64,000 nucleotides of DNA, taken from positions 63,002,330-63,066,329 of the forward strand of contig JAAALK010000079.1 in assembly GCA_019279435.1 (NCBI GenBank). The letters run 5' to 3'. Position 1 is the stretch's first letter. Each line of letters starts with the position of its first letter. The notes below the pieces were generated by a model, which was not told where the DNA came from, ran no database searches, and saw only the letters and a list, made by a program, of their open reading frames with translations. The position numbers and the translations under genes were made by a program. Shown piece after piece: positions 43,722 to 55,700 of the stretch. The DNA comes from Zizania palustris. Its lineage: Eukaryota > Streptophyta > Magnoliopsida > Poales > Poaceae.

Positions 43722-44015
43722 TATTGAGAAATTTTACAGTGCTTACCATATTTTTAGTGTTAATTTTGGTACCTCTTGATATATCATACTAAAATAGAGA
43801 AATTTTACATGATACCAAAATTGAGAAATTTTTCAGGAGGTACCACATTTTTCAGTGTTAATTTTTGTACCTCCTGACACATGAGATATCAGGAGGTACC
43901 AAAATTAACACTAAAAAATGTGGTACCTCATGATACCTCCTCAAGGACCATAAAATAAACCACAAAAATTAACAATAAAAAATATGGTACGTACCTCCTC
44001 GAGGACCGTAAAATA
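43722..44015. repeat. GGTACC-rich inverted repeats (MITE-like)
   Basis: AGGAGGTACCACATTTTT is mirrored downstream by AAAAAATGTGGTACCTC, giving a hairpin of about 110 bp centred near 43885. Partial copies lie on both sides. The same motif recurs at 46620-47180. Probably nested copies of one small element family; outer borders unclear. Confidence 0.6.
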
Positions 44016-44824
44016 ACTCTTAACTATTTGTCATTTTTAACATGTAAGTGGCAACAAAACTATCACTTTGAGTCACAAGGGTCATTTGATACGTGGTCCA
44101 TTAATTGATTCACTAAAAAAGTGGCAAATAGTTAAATTATCCACAGTACGTCTGCATAACATTTAGTGATAAATTATGAGATATTAAAAATTATGATACA
44201 CATGCTTGTACCGTTCTTCGCGCATGGAAGAGATAAGATTTTGTGATCCTATGAGGATTACGTGAGGGTCAAGGGGTAGCGACGGCAAGAATAATGGGTC
44301 TAATTGTTGTAAAGAAAGGTCAATTTGTAGATTAAAAGGCAAATCGAAAGCAATCATACGTACGGCCCGAAATTAATTAGAATTTATTTTGTCGGCCCAC
44401 GCATTCATGCTTACTTTTTTCCGGGCACCAAATAACCAACAATTAACTATTGCCTAATGGGAACGTGTAGATCTTACACATACACGCTTTATATAAAACG
44501 ATCATATTTGTACATATGTATAACGGTCTTCTCGTTTTAATTTCTAGCGGCTATAACTATTTCTAGAATCTAAAGCTAAAATAAATAGTGTAGTTTTTGA
44601 TCTAGACGTAAGAATCACTAGTTGTATAATCTAAAATAAAGTAGAATTTAGAATCCGGAAGTCAGAAAAGATCAACTTCTCTAAATTGTCGCAGATTTTT
44701 TTTCAGTTTTGTACATGTATAACGGTCTATTTGTTTTAGCTTCTGGTAGCCGCAACTATTTATAGAATCTAAAGGTGAAACAAACGGTCTAGATTCTGGT
44801 TTAGAGGAGCCTTTTTAGAACTAG

Positions 44825-45297
44825 GGGCCTTTTTAGAGGAGCTTCTGGCAGCTGTAGCTATTTCTAGAATCTAAAGCTGAAATAAACAGCTAGATTCTGA
44901 TTTATATTGTGAGAATCAGTAGCTGTAGAATCTAGAAATGAACTAAAATCCAAAAGATGAAGAACGTCAGCTTTTCCAGATTCTCATCAGCTAGATACTC
45001 AGACTATCTAGCTATTCAGACTACTGAGAATCTCTAGCTACCAGAAGCTCCCCAAACATGCCCTAGAATTTAGATGCTGAAAAACACCAGTTATTTCTAT
45101 AATCTGAAGTTGAAACAAACGGTCCAGATTTTTGCTTAGACTGTGAGAATTAGTAGTTACAGAATCTAGAAATGAATTATAATCCAAAAGCTAAAGAACA
45201 TCAGCTTCTTCAGATTTTTATCAGCTAGATACTCAGTCTATCCAACTATTCAGCCTATTGAGAATCTCTAGCTACCAGAAGCTCCCCAAACATGCCC
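44825..45297. mobile_element. Tandem array of a Tourist-like MITE
   Basis: First unit 44825-45063 has ends GGGCCTTTTTAGAGGAGCTT and, inverted, GGGCATGTTTGGGGAGCTT, flanked by TAG at 44822-44824 and 45064-45066. A second unit ends at 45297, followed again by TAG; CCCTAGAATTTAGATGCTG occurs at both 45061 and 45295, a 234-bp period. Related partial copies of TATTTCTAGAATCTAAAG lie upstream near 44560 and 44757. Confidence 0.7.
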
Positions 45298-45972
45298 TAG
45301 AATTTAGATGCTGAAAAACACCAGTTTCTCTAGATTCTCGTCATGTACTCAAACTATCCAACTAATTAGACTAGTTAGCTACTGGCTACAAGAAGATGAA
45401 ATAAATAGACCCTTAGACTAGTCAGCTCTTCATACTAACTAACTCTACTTAAACTAGTCAGCTATTCAAATTAACTAGCTGCGGGAAAATTACATAAATC
45501 CATGCTTGAAAAACAGCGGGAAAATGGAGAACCACGAATTGCATAATTGCCAGCACAGTGAGATGCTTGCGACAAATAATCAATTAACTGGTAATAAGTG
45601 TTATTAAGACAGGTCGAATCTGATTGAAGAGTAGTAGCTATCTATCCAGGAGCTAGCTACACGACTAGATCAGGGCAGAGGCGATCGAGACTGGATCTGG
45701 ACTCGCCATAACTCCGAGTTCAGCTCAGCTCACTGTTTGTAGCTTCGATCTGACAGAGAAGGCGCCACTGTTTCTGCAGCGTTCGGCTAAGCACATGATC
45801 TTTATCTTGTCGAGAAATTAAAGGAACAAAATCGAGATGATACAGTGATATGAATCTGACCGATAGGAGAGAGAGAGCAGGGGGAGTAGGAGGAGGCAAC
45901 ATTCATGTGACCAGAGTAGCTATTATATCTAACAGCGCTACGACCTGCCCACCCAACTACTCTATCATGTAA

Positions 45973-46324
45973 GGGTTCGTCTGGTTACAAGACTAGATGG
46001 AATGTGATTGTCTCGTCCTAATTTTTTAGATAGGATTGTTTATCTTGTATTTGATTGAATTAGAGGAATTGGGGGAGAGGGATGGAGGCCAAAATTAACA
46101 GCATTAGCAACAGTTAATTGTGGGACTCACATATCAGCTGAACGGAAAAAAAGGATGGGTTGATCCACCTGATTTTAAAGGATTGGGTTATCCCATTGTT
46201 TACAGCATATTCTTGGAATATTTTGTGGTGGGAATTATTTCATCACCGTGTCTCCCAACCAAACAACTCTAAAAATGAGATCGTCTCATCTTATCCCAAG
46301 ATATCCCTTAAACCAAATAGTCTC
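45973..46324. mobile_element. Tourist-like MITE (TAA target duplication)
   Basis: Ends GGGTTCGTCTGGTTACAAG and, inverted, GAGACTATTTGGTTTAAGG, flanked by TAA at 45970-45972 and 46325-46327. 352 bp, non-coding. Confidence 0.65.
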
Positions 46325-46619
46325 TAAGTATTTGATAGATGTTTATATTTTTTTTAGAAACGTTTTAGATTTAGATTCTGTTAAAAAATGTTTATGAAGT
46401 CGGAGTTAGGACCATTTATAAAATTGTTTGGTTACTACCCTGGATTCTTATAAAATAAACTAGAATCAGGGTGAAACATGAGCCTCAAGATAATGAGATC
46501 ACGAGGTACGGTTTTAGCTTTTTAAAATGATTTGGATCTAAATCCTGCTTTAAAATATTTCTACAGTCTAAATTAGATTCACTTATGAAATTATTTGGTT
46601 GTCAATAGCTCAAGATTCT

Positions 46620-47180
46620 CTTGAAATAAACTAAAGCGGAATTTTATGGTTCTTGGAAGGTATCATATTTTTTAGTGTTCTTTAGTATGGTATGAAGTAT
46701 TAAAATTGAGTTATTTTACCGTCCTTAAGGAGGTACCAAAATTAACACTAAAAAATGTGGTACCTACTGGTACCTCCTTAAGGACTATAAAATTTCTCAT
46801 CAAAATTAAGGTTATTTTACAGTAGGTACCAGGAGGTACCACATTTCTTAGTGTTAATTTTGGTACCTCCTTGTATCTCATGTGTCAGGAGGTACCAAAC
46901 TTAATACTGAAAAATATGGTACCTCCTTGTACCTCATGTGTGAGGAGGTACCAAACTTAATACTGAAAAATATGGTACCTCCTGGTACCTTCTCAAGCAC
47001 TGTAAATTTCTCTCAAAATTAATACTAAAAATTAAAGTTATTTTACAGTCCTTAAGGATGTACCATATTTTTTAGTGTTAATCTTGATACCTCTTGATAT
47101 CTCATATGTCGGGAGTTACCAAAATTAATACTGAAAAATATGAGACCGCCTAATAATTCCTCAAGAACCGTAAAATTTCT
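46620..47180. repeat. Cluster of GGTACC-rich inverted repeats
   Basis: Several copies in both orientations of AGGAGGTACCAAAATTAAC and its complement with AAAAAATGTGGTACCT. Includes a near-direct repeat of about 55 bp at 46862-46985. Related to the block at 43722-44015, about 3 kb away. Outer limits are not certain. Confidence 0.6.
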
Positions 47181-48279
47181 CTAAAAATTATGCTACCTCT
47201 TGAGATGATAAAATCATTCTAAACAACTAAAAATCGGTGTGAAACATCCTTTTGAATGATTCTCCACGGTGTAAAAAAACGGTTCTTCGAATTCGAAACG
47301 CGTAAAAACACGATTTGTTATAGATTCTATTGATACTGATTCTGACGAGAAACCAAAACACTTATTTATCCAAACATCACGACGTACACGTACCAATAGC
47401 CGACGATTTGAGTATCTATCATATTTTTGAAAACGTGAGCAATTGAATTCGGACAGGTTGAAACAACAACAATAATAATAGTAGGCTCGCATGCTGTGAT
47501 CTTTCTTTCGTGTAGCTAGAGGAAGCAGGAGCCTCTCTCTCATGGTGCGTGATGAACATGCGTGGAGCATATCATGCATGCGATTGCGGAGAGGGGACGA
47601 TGGCTTATTATGCCTGGTTCGAGGATAAGATCGAATGGGATGAGATTATTGTTGTTTTTTTGAGACTGGACTTCTCGACAACTTAATCTGGTGGCGTGTG
47701 ATTATCTACGTCATTAGTTTCCAGATAAACATGTAAACCCATCTGCTCACAGTTGACTGTTCGATCATGAATTCGATCTACAACCACATGCATCCTATCG
47801 GCAGCCTGCAGAATCGTGATTTGCAGCAAGGAGGCGAGCTTTGGCGATAGAAACAGAGCCCTAGCTCTTTCGCAGTTGCTCGATCCCTCTCCCTCCCTTG
47901 TGGATTTGAGGACTCGCCCCGTTTCCTTAAAATATGGTAATAAACCTATCAAATGGAACCAAAACTATAGAGAGTCATCTACTCGAATTGTGCCTATGTG
48001 ATCTAAAAATGAGTTTTTTTAGTTGTATATAAAAATATCTTAGTAAAGCTGACACTACGGTTTAACGGAGATAACCTGTTCCTAGTAGCGGAGCCATAGA
48101 AAAACCGAGGGGTGCACAAAGGGTAAAAATTGACTAATAATAACTAATTCCCCCTCGGGCTACTGTAGCTCCGCCCCTGCCCATTCCATCTATCACCACA
48201 ATTTGTAGTTATACCTACCTATAAATATCATGTAAAGATGATACTATGGTTTAACCACACAGATGACCTTGAAGAAACC
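47181..48279. other. Intergenic region, nothing recognised
   Basis: No gene or complete element supported. Confidence 0.4.
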
Positions 48280-48283
48280 ATAC

Positions 48284-48480
48284 TGTTAGAATATAAAGTG
48301 AATTGCCTACTTTTTCTATTAGCTTAAACTTTTATGTTAAACTAGTTGGTGCATGCAACTCAATATGGTATCAGAGCGATCGAGTCTCTCGGGAGGGAAG
48401 TGTTAGAATATGAAGTAAATTGTCCATTTTTTCTCACCGCCTTAAGTTTTTGAGTTGAATTGATTGGTGCATGCATCTCA
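48284..48480 (+). mobile_element. SMART/TRIM-type miniature LTR retrotransposon
   Basis: Two direct terminal repeats, 48284-48362 (79 bp) and 48401-48480 (80 bp). Both start TGTTAGAATAT and end CTCA, with TTGGTGCATGCA in common. Between them lie a primer-binding site TGGTATCAGAGC (48366-48377, complementary to initiator tRNA-Met) and a purine tract GGGAGGGAAG directly before the second repeat. ATAC flanks both ends (48280-48283 and 48481-48484). Total length is 197 bp with no coding capacity. The plan matches small non-autonomous LTR elements known from grasses. Confidence 0.88.
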
Positions 48481-48484
48481 ATAC

Positions 48485-49622
48485 TTACAACAACAGCTAT
48501 CTACACAAAAATCTCATCAAACGATCTAGATTATTTTTTTAATGAAATGCAAGGCCGGGACGTGTCCCACCGTTACAACTGATCCCTCCAAAAGGTTGCA
48601 CCCACGCATTTGATCAGCTGGGTCCCCTGCAAAGGCAAAGGAAAAACAGAGCACCACATGCATGCATGCATGCGCTGGGTGTGGGTGTGCCACTCCTGCA
48701 CACTGGACTGCTGGCAGAGAGACGAACGCCCAAAACATGAGCCTCTGCTTAGATCTAGCAGCAGAATTCAGAAAGGCAACGCCAAGTTTGTCGCAAGATG
48801 GATGGTCCTCGCTCCTCAGACCTCCCCTCTCCCCTCTCCCCGCAGACGCAACTCCGTCTAATTTCCGAGATGGGTTGCAATGGTCACCGAGATGAGAAAG
48901 GATGCAATGCAGCGCATAGTTGCCGCAGATCGAGAGGAGTTGATCGCCACATGAACAACAACAACAATAATAATAGAGTTTCAGCTGGTGGTGGTAGACC
49001 CGAATTGAAATAATAATACAGGCCACACGGTGCAGTGGTAGACCCACGAGTGATTGAGCGATGATATAATACAACAATGCATCACATGGTAGGGATTCAG
49101 AGAGAGAGGGGGAGATCAGATCGATGGTTCACTTTTGTTTAAGACGTAACAAATCGGTAGCCGCTTGTTCAGAGGCTAATCTAATCTGAACTTGTATAAT
49201 CTCTATGAGACATGTTGTCAGTCAAATGGCGTACCGCGTGCATACCAATAATGCGCCTGCTGCTGTTATGCTCACGGATGATCTGCAAAGCCTTACTTTT
49301 CTACTCACGCTGTTTTTCACGCAAACCAGTTGAGTCTCCTCGAAAACCCATCCGAATTCGAACGCTGCACAGGAACTGTCCTTTGCTCACAATTTTTTTT
49401 TTAAAGACACGCAGTCCAATCTATCGTTTTTTTAAGGTCATGTTTAGTAGGTTGTGATAGGATATCACTCATCTTAGTACTACTCTCGTCTCATCACACT
49501 CACGTTCCGTTCCACGTGGCTCACCTTTTCCATCTAGCTTTTTATTAGAAGAGCTAAAAACTAAATCAAATAGGCTTAAAAGGGAATCAACTTTTAAAAG
49601 CAATAACTTTTTCGGAATTTAT
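48485..49622. other. Intergenic region, nothing recognised
   Basis: No gene supported. ATGC and AAC microsatellite-like runs occur near 48657-48672 and 48953-48975. Confidence 0.4.
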
Positions 49623-49717
49623 AGTTTAACCAAACACATCAAATAGACCGCCGTATGATAACCGCTTATATATACAGTTTAACGAAACACATCAAATAGA
49701 CAGTCGTATGATAACCG

Positions 49718-49760
<43 letters not shown>

Positions 49761-49806
49761 TAACCAAACACACTTAATGGCTCATTCGCGTACGATAACC
49801 GCTTCT
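49623..49806. repeat. Tandem repeat of about 53 bp with a (TA)n expansion
   Basis: Three copies beginning AGTTTAACSAAACAC and ending GATAACCGCTT, at about 49623, 49676 and 49757. A (TA)19 run (49720-49757) separates the second and third. Flanking AT-rich sequence suggests an old MITE with an internal expansion. Confidence 0.7.
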
Positions 49807-50801
49807 GTAATCTAAAGCAAAAATCTAAAAATAAATTAGAATCTAAATATTAAAAATTATTATTTTAATATTCTTATCAACTCTCTCAAAATAAGTATTC
49901 CAACAGCCTGAATATACCTCTTTATTTCTCAGGGTATCTGGAGCGACGAGCTGCCGTCTCGCCGGCCGGCGAGGAATCGTTGGTCGCCGGAGCCGGCAGG
50001 GCAGGTGGGGTGGGTCCCGTGCCCCGGTCTGAGCTGTGGCCGCGACGGGATTCTGTCGACGCATGGTCCCGGATCATCGACCGGATGTAAAGCTAACGTT
50101 GAAAAAAAGGGACGCGCCTAACCGCCACCAGGAGCCGAGCCTACACAACACACGCATCTTGTCCTCTCTCGTGCCGTCATGGTGCCCGGCGACGAATCCG
50201 CCGGGCCGGCGAGCGGCGGCGCGCCTCGCCCGTGTGCCGGTGTGCCGTGCCCAGCCAGGATGCGATCGTAACACAGCCGCCGAAGCCGGACCAGGGATGG
50301 ACGAGAAACGTGATGTCTAATTGTATTCTCGATAGTCTGAAGTTGAAAATTCGGAAATAAATTTCATATAACACAAACCATTATTATACACATAACATTC
50401 GGGACACGTGAATAATATTCACATAAATAAAACGATTCGCGGGAATTGGGAGAAATTCCGTGCATGAACCGAGTGTGGACCTGTGCAAGTGCGTGCTCGT
50501 CAACTTTATTTTATCCTTAACCGCTCGTGTGCAAGGGGTGGTCTCTCCACTCAACTTTGCAAAAGATTGCACTGCGGCGGAAGAGGGTGTAGTGGAAGCC
50601 AGGTCAAGGTTGATCTCGTCCGTGCAGCTGGGGGCCGGCTTGCTTTTCACCCGCAACGATATTACGATAGGGAGACGGGCCCGGCGCCGCCGGGCTACCT
50701 TCGCTAGGGGCGCCCCGTATTGGTCAAACCAACAGCCATTATCACAATTTATTGCTAATTTTATTACTTTCCCAAGGTATCCACCAAACCCAGGTGATTA
50801 A

Positions 50802-51114
50802 GGGCATGTACAATGGTATAGATAGCCGTCGTCTATAAATTTTTGAAATTTACAACACAGACAACTAAATAGTTAACTAGTACAACCCATTCCCATAGAT
50901 AGTAGTTGTCTGTTTAATTGTTTACAAAATATTTAATGTTTGTATGTAACCATGACTCATAGATCTTTAAATATGCATTGGACCATGAGCTCTTACTCTC
51001 TCTTCACCCAGAGACGGTTTGCATCTCTCTCATCATTTATTGCTACGAAATAAGAGTTTTTTTTACAAAATATTCAGCTTATAGACAGCTCTAAAACTAC
51101 CATTGTACATACCC
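50802..51114. mobile_element. Tourist-like MITE (TAA target duplication)
   Basis: Ends GGGCATGTACAATGGTATAG and, inverted, GGGTATGTACAATGGTAGTT, flanked by TAA at 50799-50801 and 51115-51117. 313 bp, non-coding. Confidence 0.82.
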
Positions 51115-51117
51115 TAA

Positions 51118-52361
51118 GAACAGAGATTGAGTGGCGATTGATTCGTAGGACGAGGCAGGCAGGGACCGTCCTTAATTCATCAGCAGATCAGGGCACCATG
51201 AACCGTTTCAGGATTGCATGCATTCAGAGGATGGAAGAATCTTAGCTCAACAGTAGTATAATGTTCTGAGCTAATTGGTTAGTGGCATAATTCATGAACA
51301 GATCAGGGCACCAGGGTGTACAGTAGTACAAATGTACAATTTTCTTAGCAAACTGGTTAGTGACATAATGGTTTGCTGCTTGGATCCAGAACTGACCCAA
51401 CAACCTGATCCTAACTTCCGCAATCAATGTATCCCCCATTTATTAGAGCCGGAAAATAGTCTCAGGCCCAGTGACGCGTCCGTGCACAGGACGGTCCCGT
51501 GTTTAGGCAATCCGGCGCCAGATTAGGCGCACATCACTGATGCAGACATCTTCAAACACCGTAAGTTGCAGTGATAGCAACTCGCAAACCACCAAAGCAG
51601 AAAGAGAAGGCTGAAAGGTTCAACCGATATATATATATATATATATATACATATATACATATACAAATACTATCTACACGGATGAAACATAGCTATTCTA
51701 CCAAAAAATCTACTACTAAGAAAAAAGTAATACTCAATTCCTATTCTACTGAGAAAATCAACTACTGAAAATAGTCGTTGTAGAATAACTATTCTACACA
51801 TGTGGTGTAGAATAACGTTTCCGTGTGTATGTGTATATATATTAGCCGGCTAAGCAATGCAGCGTCAGCACATGGCTGCCTGACAGCCTTCTGCCAGCGA
51901 CCTCACGTGAGGCATCCGTTTCAGACGAGTTCTGAAAGCAGCAGTTCAGGGTAGCAAAGATGGGCGCATCATAAAAGTTGAGGGCAAAAATGTTTTATTG
52001 GGAAAATCAGGGAGTTTCAACAAATAATTGCCAGAACCGATACTATACATGGTATGGACCAAGAACACCGGTAGATCAATATACGTAGGCATTGCTTACT
52101 ATGATCAATTCAAAATTTAATTTTGATTCTACTTTTCCAAAACTAGGGGATTAATAAGCAATTGACAACACAGACGATAAACAGCTCTATTGACACCAGC
52201 AACGATAATTAAGTACCTTATGAACTTGGCATGCACAGCAGCGTCAACGGACGACGCTCAGGTACTTCTATTTCACCCCCCAGTCACGCAGAACTTGTGT
52301 GCAGTGCGCACACAATCTGAGATCACAATTTCATGCAGAAAATTTTCCAATAGCTCGGTAT
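51118..52361. other. Intergenic region downstream of the OEP64-like gene
   Basis: An (AT)n run near 51629-51650. No gene seen. The part nearest 52361 should include the 3' UTR of the minus-strand OEP64-like gene. Confidence 0.45.
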
Positions 52362-52731
52362 TTACGGAAACAACTGCTTTAACCTATTGATGGCAACACC
52401 CGCTGTCTTGTTCAGGGGTTCTAGTACAAGAGCGTGGCTGAAATCTGCAAAGGTAGTAAATAAATAAGACCGTAACTAAGCTCTAGTACAAAATAGTGGG
52501 CACAATTAGATAGATTTCAAGGGTGGGTAGTTAATATCACGAGTTTTTATCCAGTGGAAAAGTTAATTCAAGGTTATTAGGTACAAAGGGAGAAAGGTAA
52601 GACAGACCGTCAACAGCCTCCTTATAGTAACCCAGCACCTCCCTTGCAGTGCCTCTCCGCAAATATGCAAATATGCTTTTACGCTCTAAAAGAATAGCAG
52701 ATTAATGTGGGGAAAATTGCACATATACCCT

Positions 52732-55700
52732 AAAGTCTACCGACATCGAGTTTCATTGAAATTCCGTAGAAAATCAACTTACCAAAATGTTCATCAAGCG
52801 ACAACGTCTTACGACAAACAAAATATAGCTCAGAGGCTATTTTATTACACTGAAATAATAAAAAGGTCCTAGCGATGAACATCTTGCTCCACGGATCGCT
52901 CCTTGACTGGGACAGCTACTCCAGGCCTTCGTCTTCATAGGACTCAGCATCTAAAAAGTTTTAATCAACAAGGATGAGTACAAACGTACTCAACAAGCCA
53001 CAGAAATGCAATTAATGAAGGCTAAATAACAAAGAAGCATATTCTAGGCTTGTTTGCATAAATGAGCAAGTTTAACGTTGTTTAAGCTTTAGTGAGCAAA
53101 ATTTAAAACATGTATGTAAAATGCTGAAATAAATATGAACAATAACTTCCCACTACCTCGAGTTGCACACCTGTGCTAACTCGCTCTTTCAACCCATTTC
53201 ATCATGTTCAATGCTTTCACATACAAATGCAGAAATAAATGCTAACTGCGGAGAACATCACTAGGCCGCCCGTAACCGTGGGCACGGCTTTTCGAAAAGT
53301 TTATACTCTGATCAGAGGTGTACTACTTTACCCACAAGGCACAAACCCGGTGTGCACCAGGATACCACCACGATACCCTGACCAAGTTCATGCCAAAACC
53401 CGTCATATGAATTGACTCAGCAAGAGGACAACCACACCAGGTTTCGCCCACGCTCCACTGAGATCTCACCCGAAAATCATGGGTAGACCCCGATTGGCAG
53501 ACGTAGACCCCCTTTCGTGCCTCGTCGGACCAAGCCACCACCTGGCACTCCCGGTTAAGTGAACTTGTCCCCTCCGCTCGGTGCATCAAGCTGAATCGAC
53601 CCATACTTCGGATTAGGCCTTACCCATTAGACTTGTGGTCAGTAATGTTATGCTTCGCAACAGATCCCGCAGACCGGTCCTTATAGTGCCCCGGGTGCGA
53701 CTAACCAATGTCCGAGCTTGCACCCGGAACCCACCATGCTCAATGCAACACCATTCTCCAAGATTTCAAGTAACACAACTCAGAATCACAATAAGATGAG
53801 ATATAACAAAGATATAGAGACAATCCACCTGTCTAGTAATAAATATTAATTTTAACGCTAGCAAGTGTGCCTCTACTTTAGAGCACTAACTAATAAATAT
53901 TATAAGGCGACAAGGAGAACGGGGTACAAAGCATGGCTTGGGTTTGCACAACAGGGATAGAACTAAATTTTAACTAAACATTTAAAAGTGTGTTCTAATG
54001 CATTTATTAGCCTATGGGTTTTAGCAATAATTAATAATAAAAATGGGTTCAACATGATCAACTATTTCCACGGAAATGAATCTGTGACTTGCCTCTTGCG
54101 CTTTTGAAAAACCTTTTAACTCCTGACAAAGACTTCTGAGTCTTGCGCGACGTCCTTCGAAGCTTCAAGAACACGAGGCTCTACACGGCACACAAAACAA
54201 AATAAACACTCTAAGAAAACAATTAAGCAATACAATGGACATTCTTATTAATTAGATTAAAGGATTAATTAAGAAGAGTGATGTAGTTTGAAAGAAGGAT
54301 ATATAGTGAAATAAAACTATCGATCTTGAGTTGAGACGTGGATAATAGAGTGAACTCGCAAAAGAGGGGAAGCGGCGTCCAACCAAGTTGAATGCCAACG
54401 AACAGTAAACAAGAGATCAAGAAAAAGAGAGGTGGTGAATGTCGATTCACGACAACTGTGACATTCGGAACAAAACACGATGGAATGAAAGGAGTATTGC
54501 GTGTTCTAGGATTAGGAGGTTCCATTTTTCGAGGTCGGTTAGATGGAGAACAAATGAACAACATAGACCGGAATGAAGGGACGATAAATAAAGGTGGTGG
54601 CTCAACACTACTCGGAATGAATGGATAGCAAACTATGGTTGAGTCAACGAAATAGGTTAGAACCAATGAACGAGGGTACATATTAGAATCAATGAATGAC
54701 GACACATAGCAGAATAGAAATAACAATAATGAGCTATGGCGTTCAAAGGCACGTGACATACACACCAAGGTTAGATTAGAACAAGATCAATGCTTAACCG
54801 GTATGGCATCATTGTTGGGACAAATAAGATACCACAGCCAATGATTCAATTGAATAGAATAAGAATACAAAGTTTCAAGGGTAGTACTATCTAGCTCGAA
54901 ATTGATGGATAACAAAAGAGTATGTCTAACTAGAATAGTAGACAAATCATGAAGACATAATAAATCAAGATAAGCGAACGAGCTAGCAAGTTATAAAGAA
55001 TGATATAACAACATGATAATGAACCGACCGGAATGAATGGATACGATATTTTCATTGATTATGGTAGGAAAGCATGGAACCAAGGTTGAATTTAACGATT
55101 GATAACAAGGTATATGATGATAGTCCTACAATACGATAATGGACCGATTAGGATAAATGTCACATAACACAGGATGGATCAATGGACATGGCAACGAAAA
55201 ATTAATTAGACATAACAAAATAATGTCGAACCAAAAGAGTATAACATAATGGATTGAGATCAATAGACAGGGTAATAAGGTATATGGATCGACATGATAA
55301 CAGATTGAAATCGACAATTGTCAAAGAGCTATATGAGGATAGATCAACAATTCTATGATGAACATATTGAGTCATAATAAATCTGCTAAAACTATTTAAC
55401 AATCTGATAAGATTAAAATGGGAGAGAGGGATTCTCACCAAGGGGAAACACGATGGCAAGCAGAGGCGGATCGGCGCGGCGACAGCCCGATGGTGAAGCG
55501 AGGAGGTGAGCGGCCGGGGTGGAGGTGCAGCGGACAGGGGCTGCAGTGCGTCGGCGCGGTGGAGACGGCGCTGGACGAGCGGTTGGCCGGAGATGGCAGG
55601 GACGACGCGAGGCTTGCGTGGCGCGGCGGAGGAAGAGGCACGACCGAAGAGGGTGGCGCACAACGACGACGGTGCGAGGAGGCGGGTAGGGGTGGCGAGG

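Noticed and set aside
43833..47180. CRISPR-like spaced repeats
   Set aside because: Repeats are inverted, unevenly spaced and in plant nuclear DNA; they are MITE-like palindromes.
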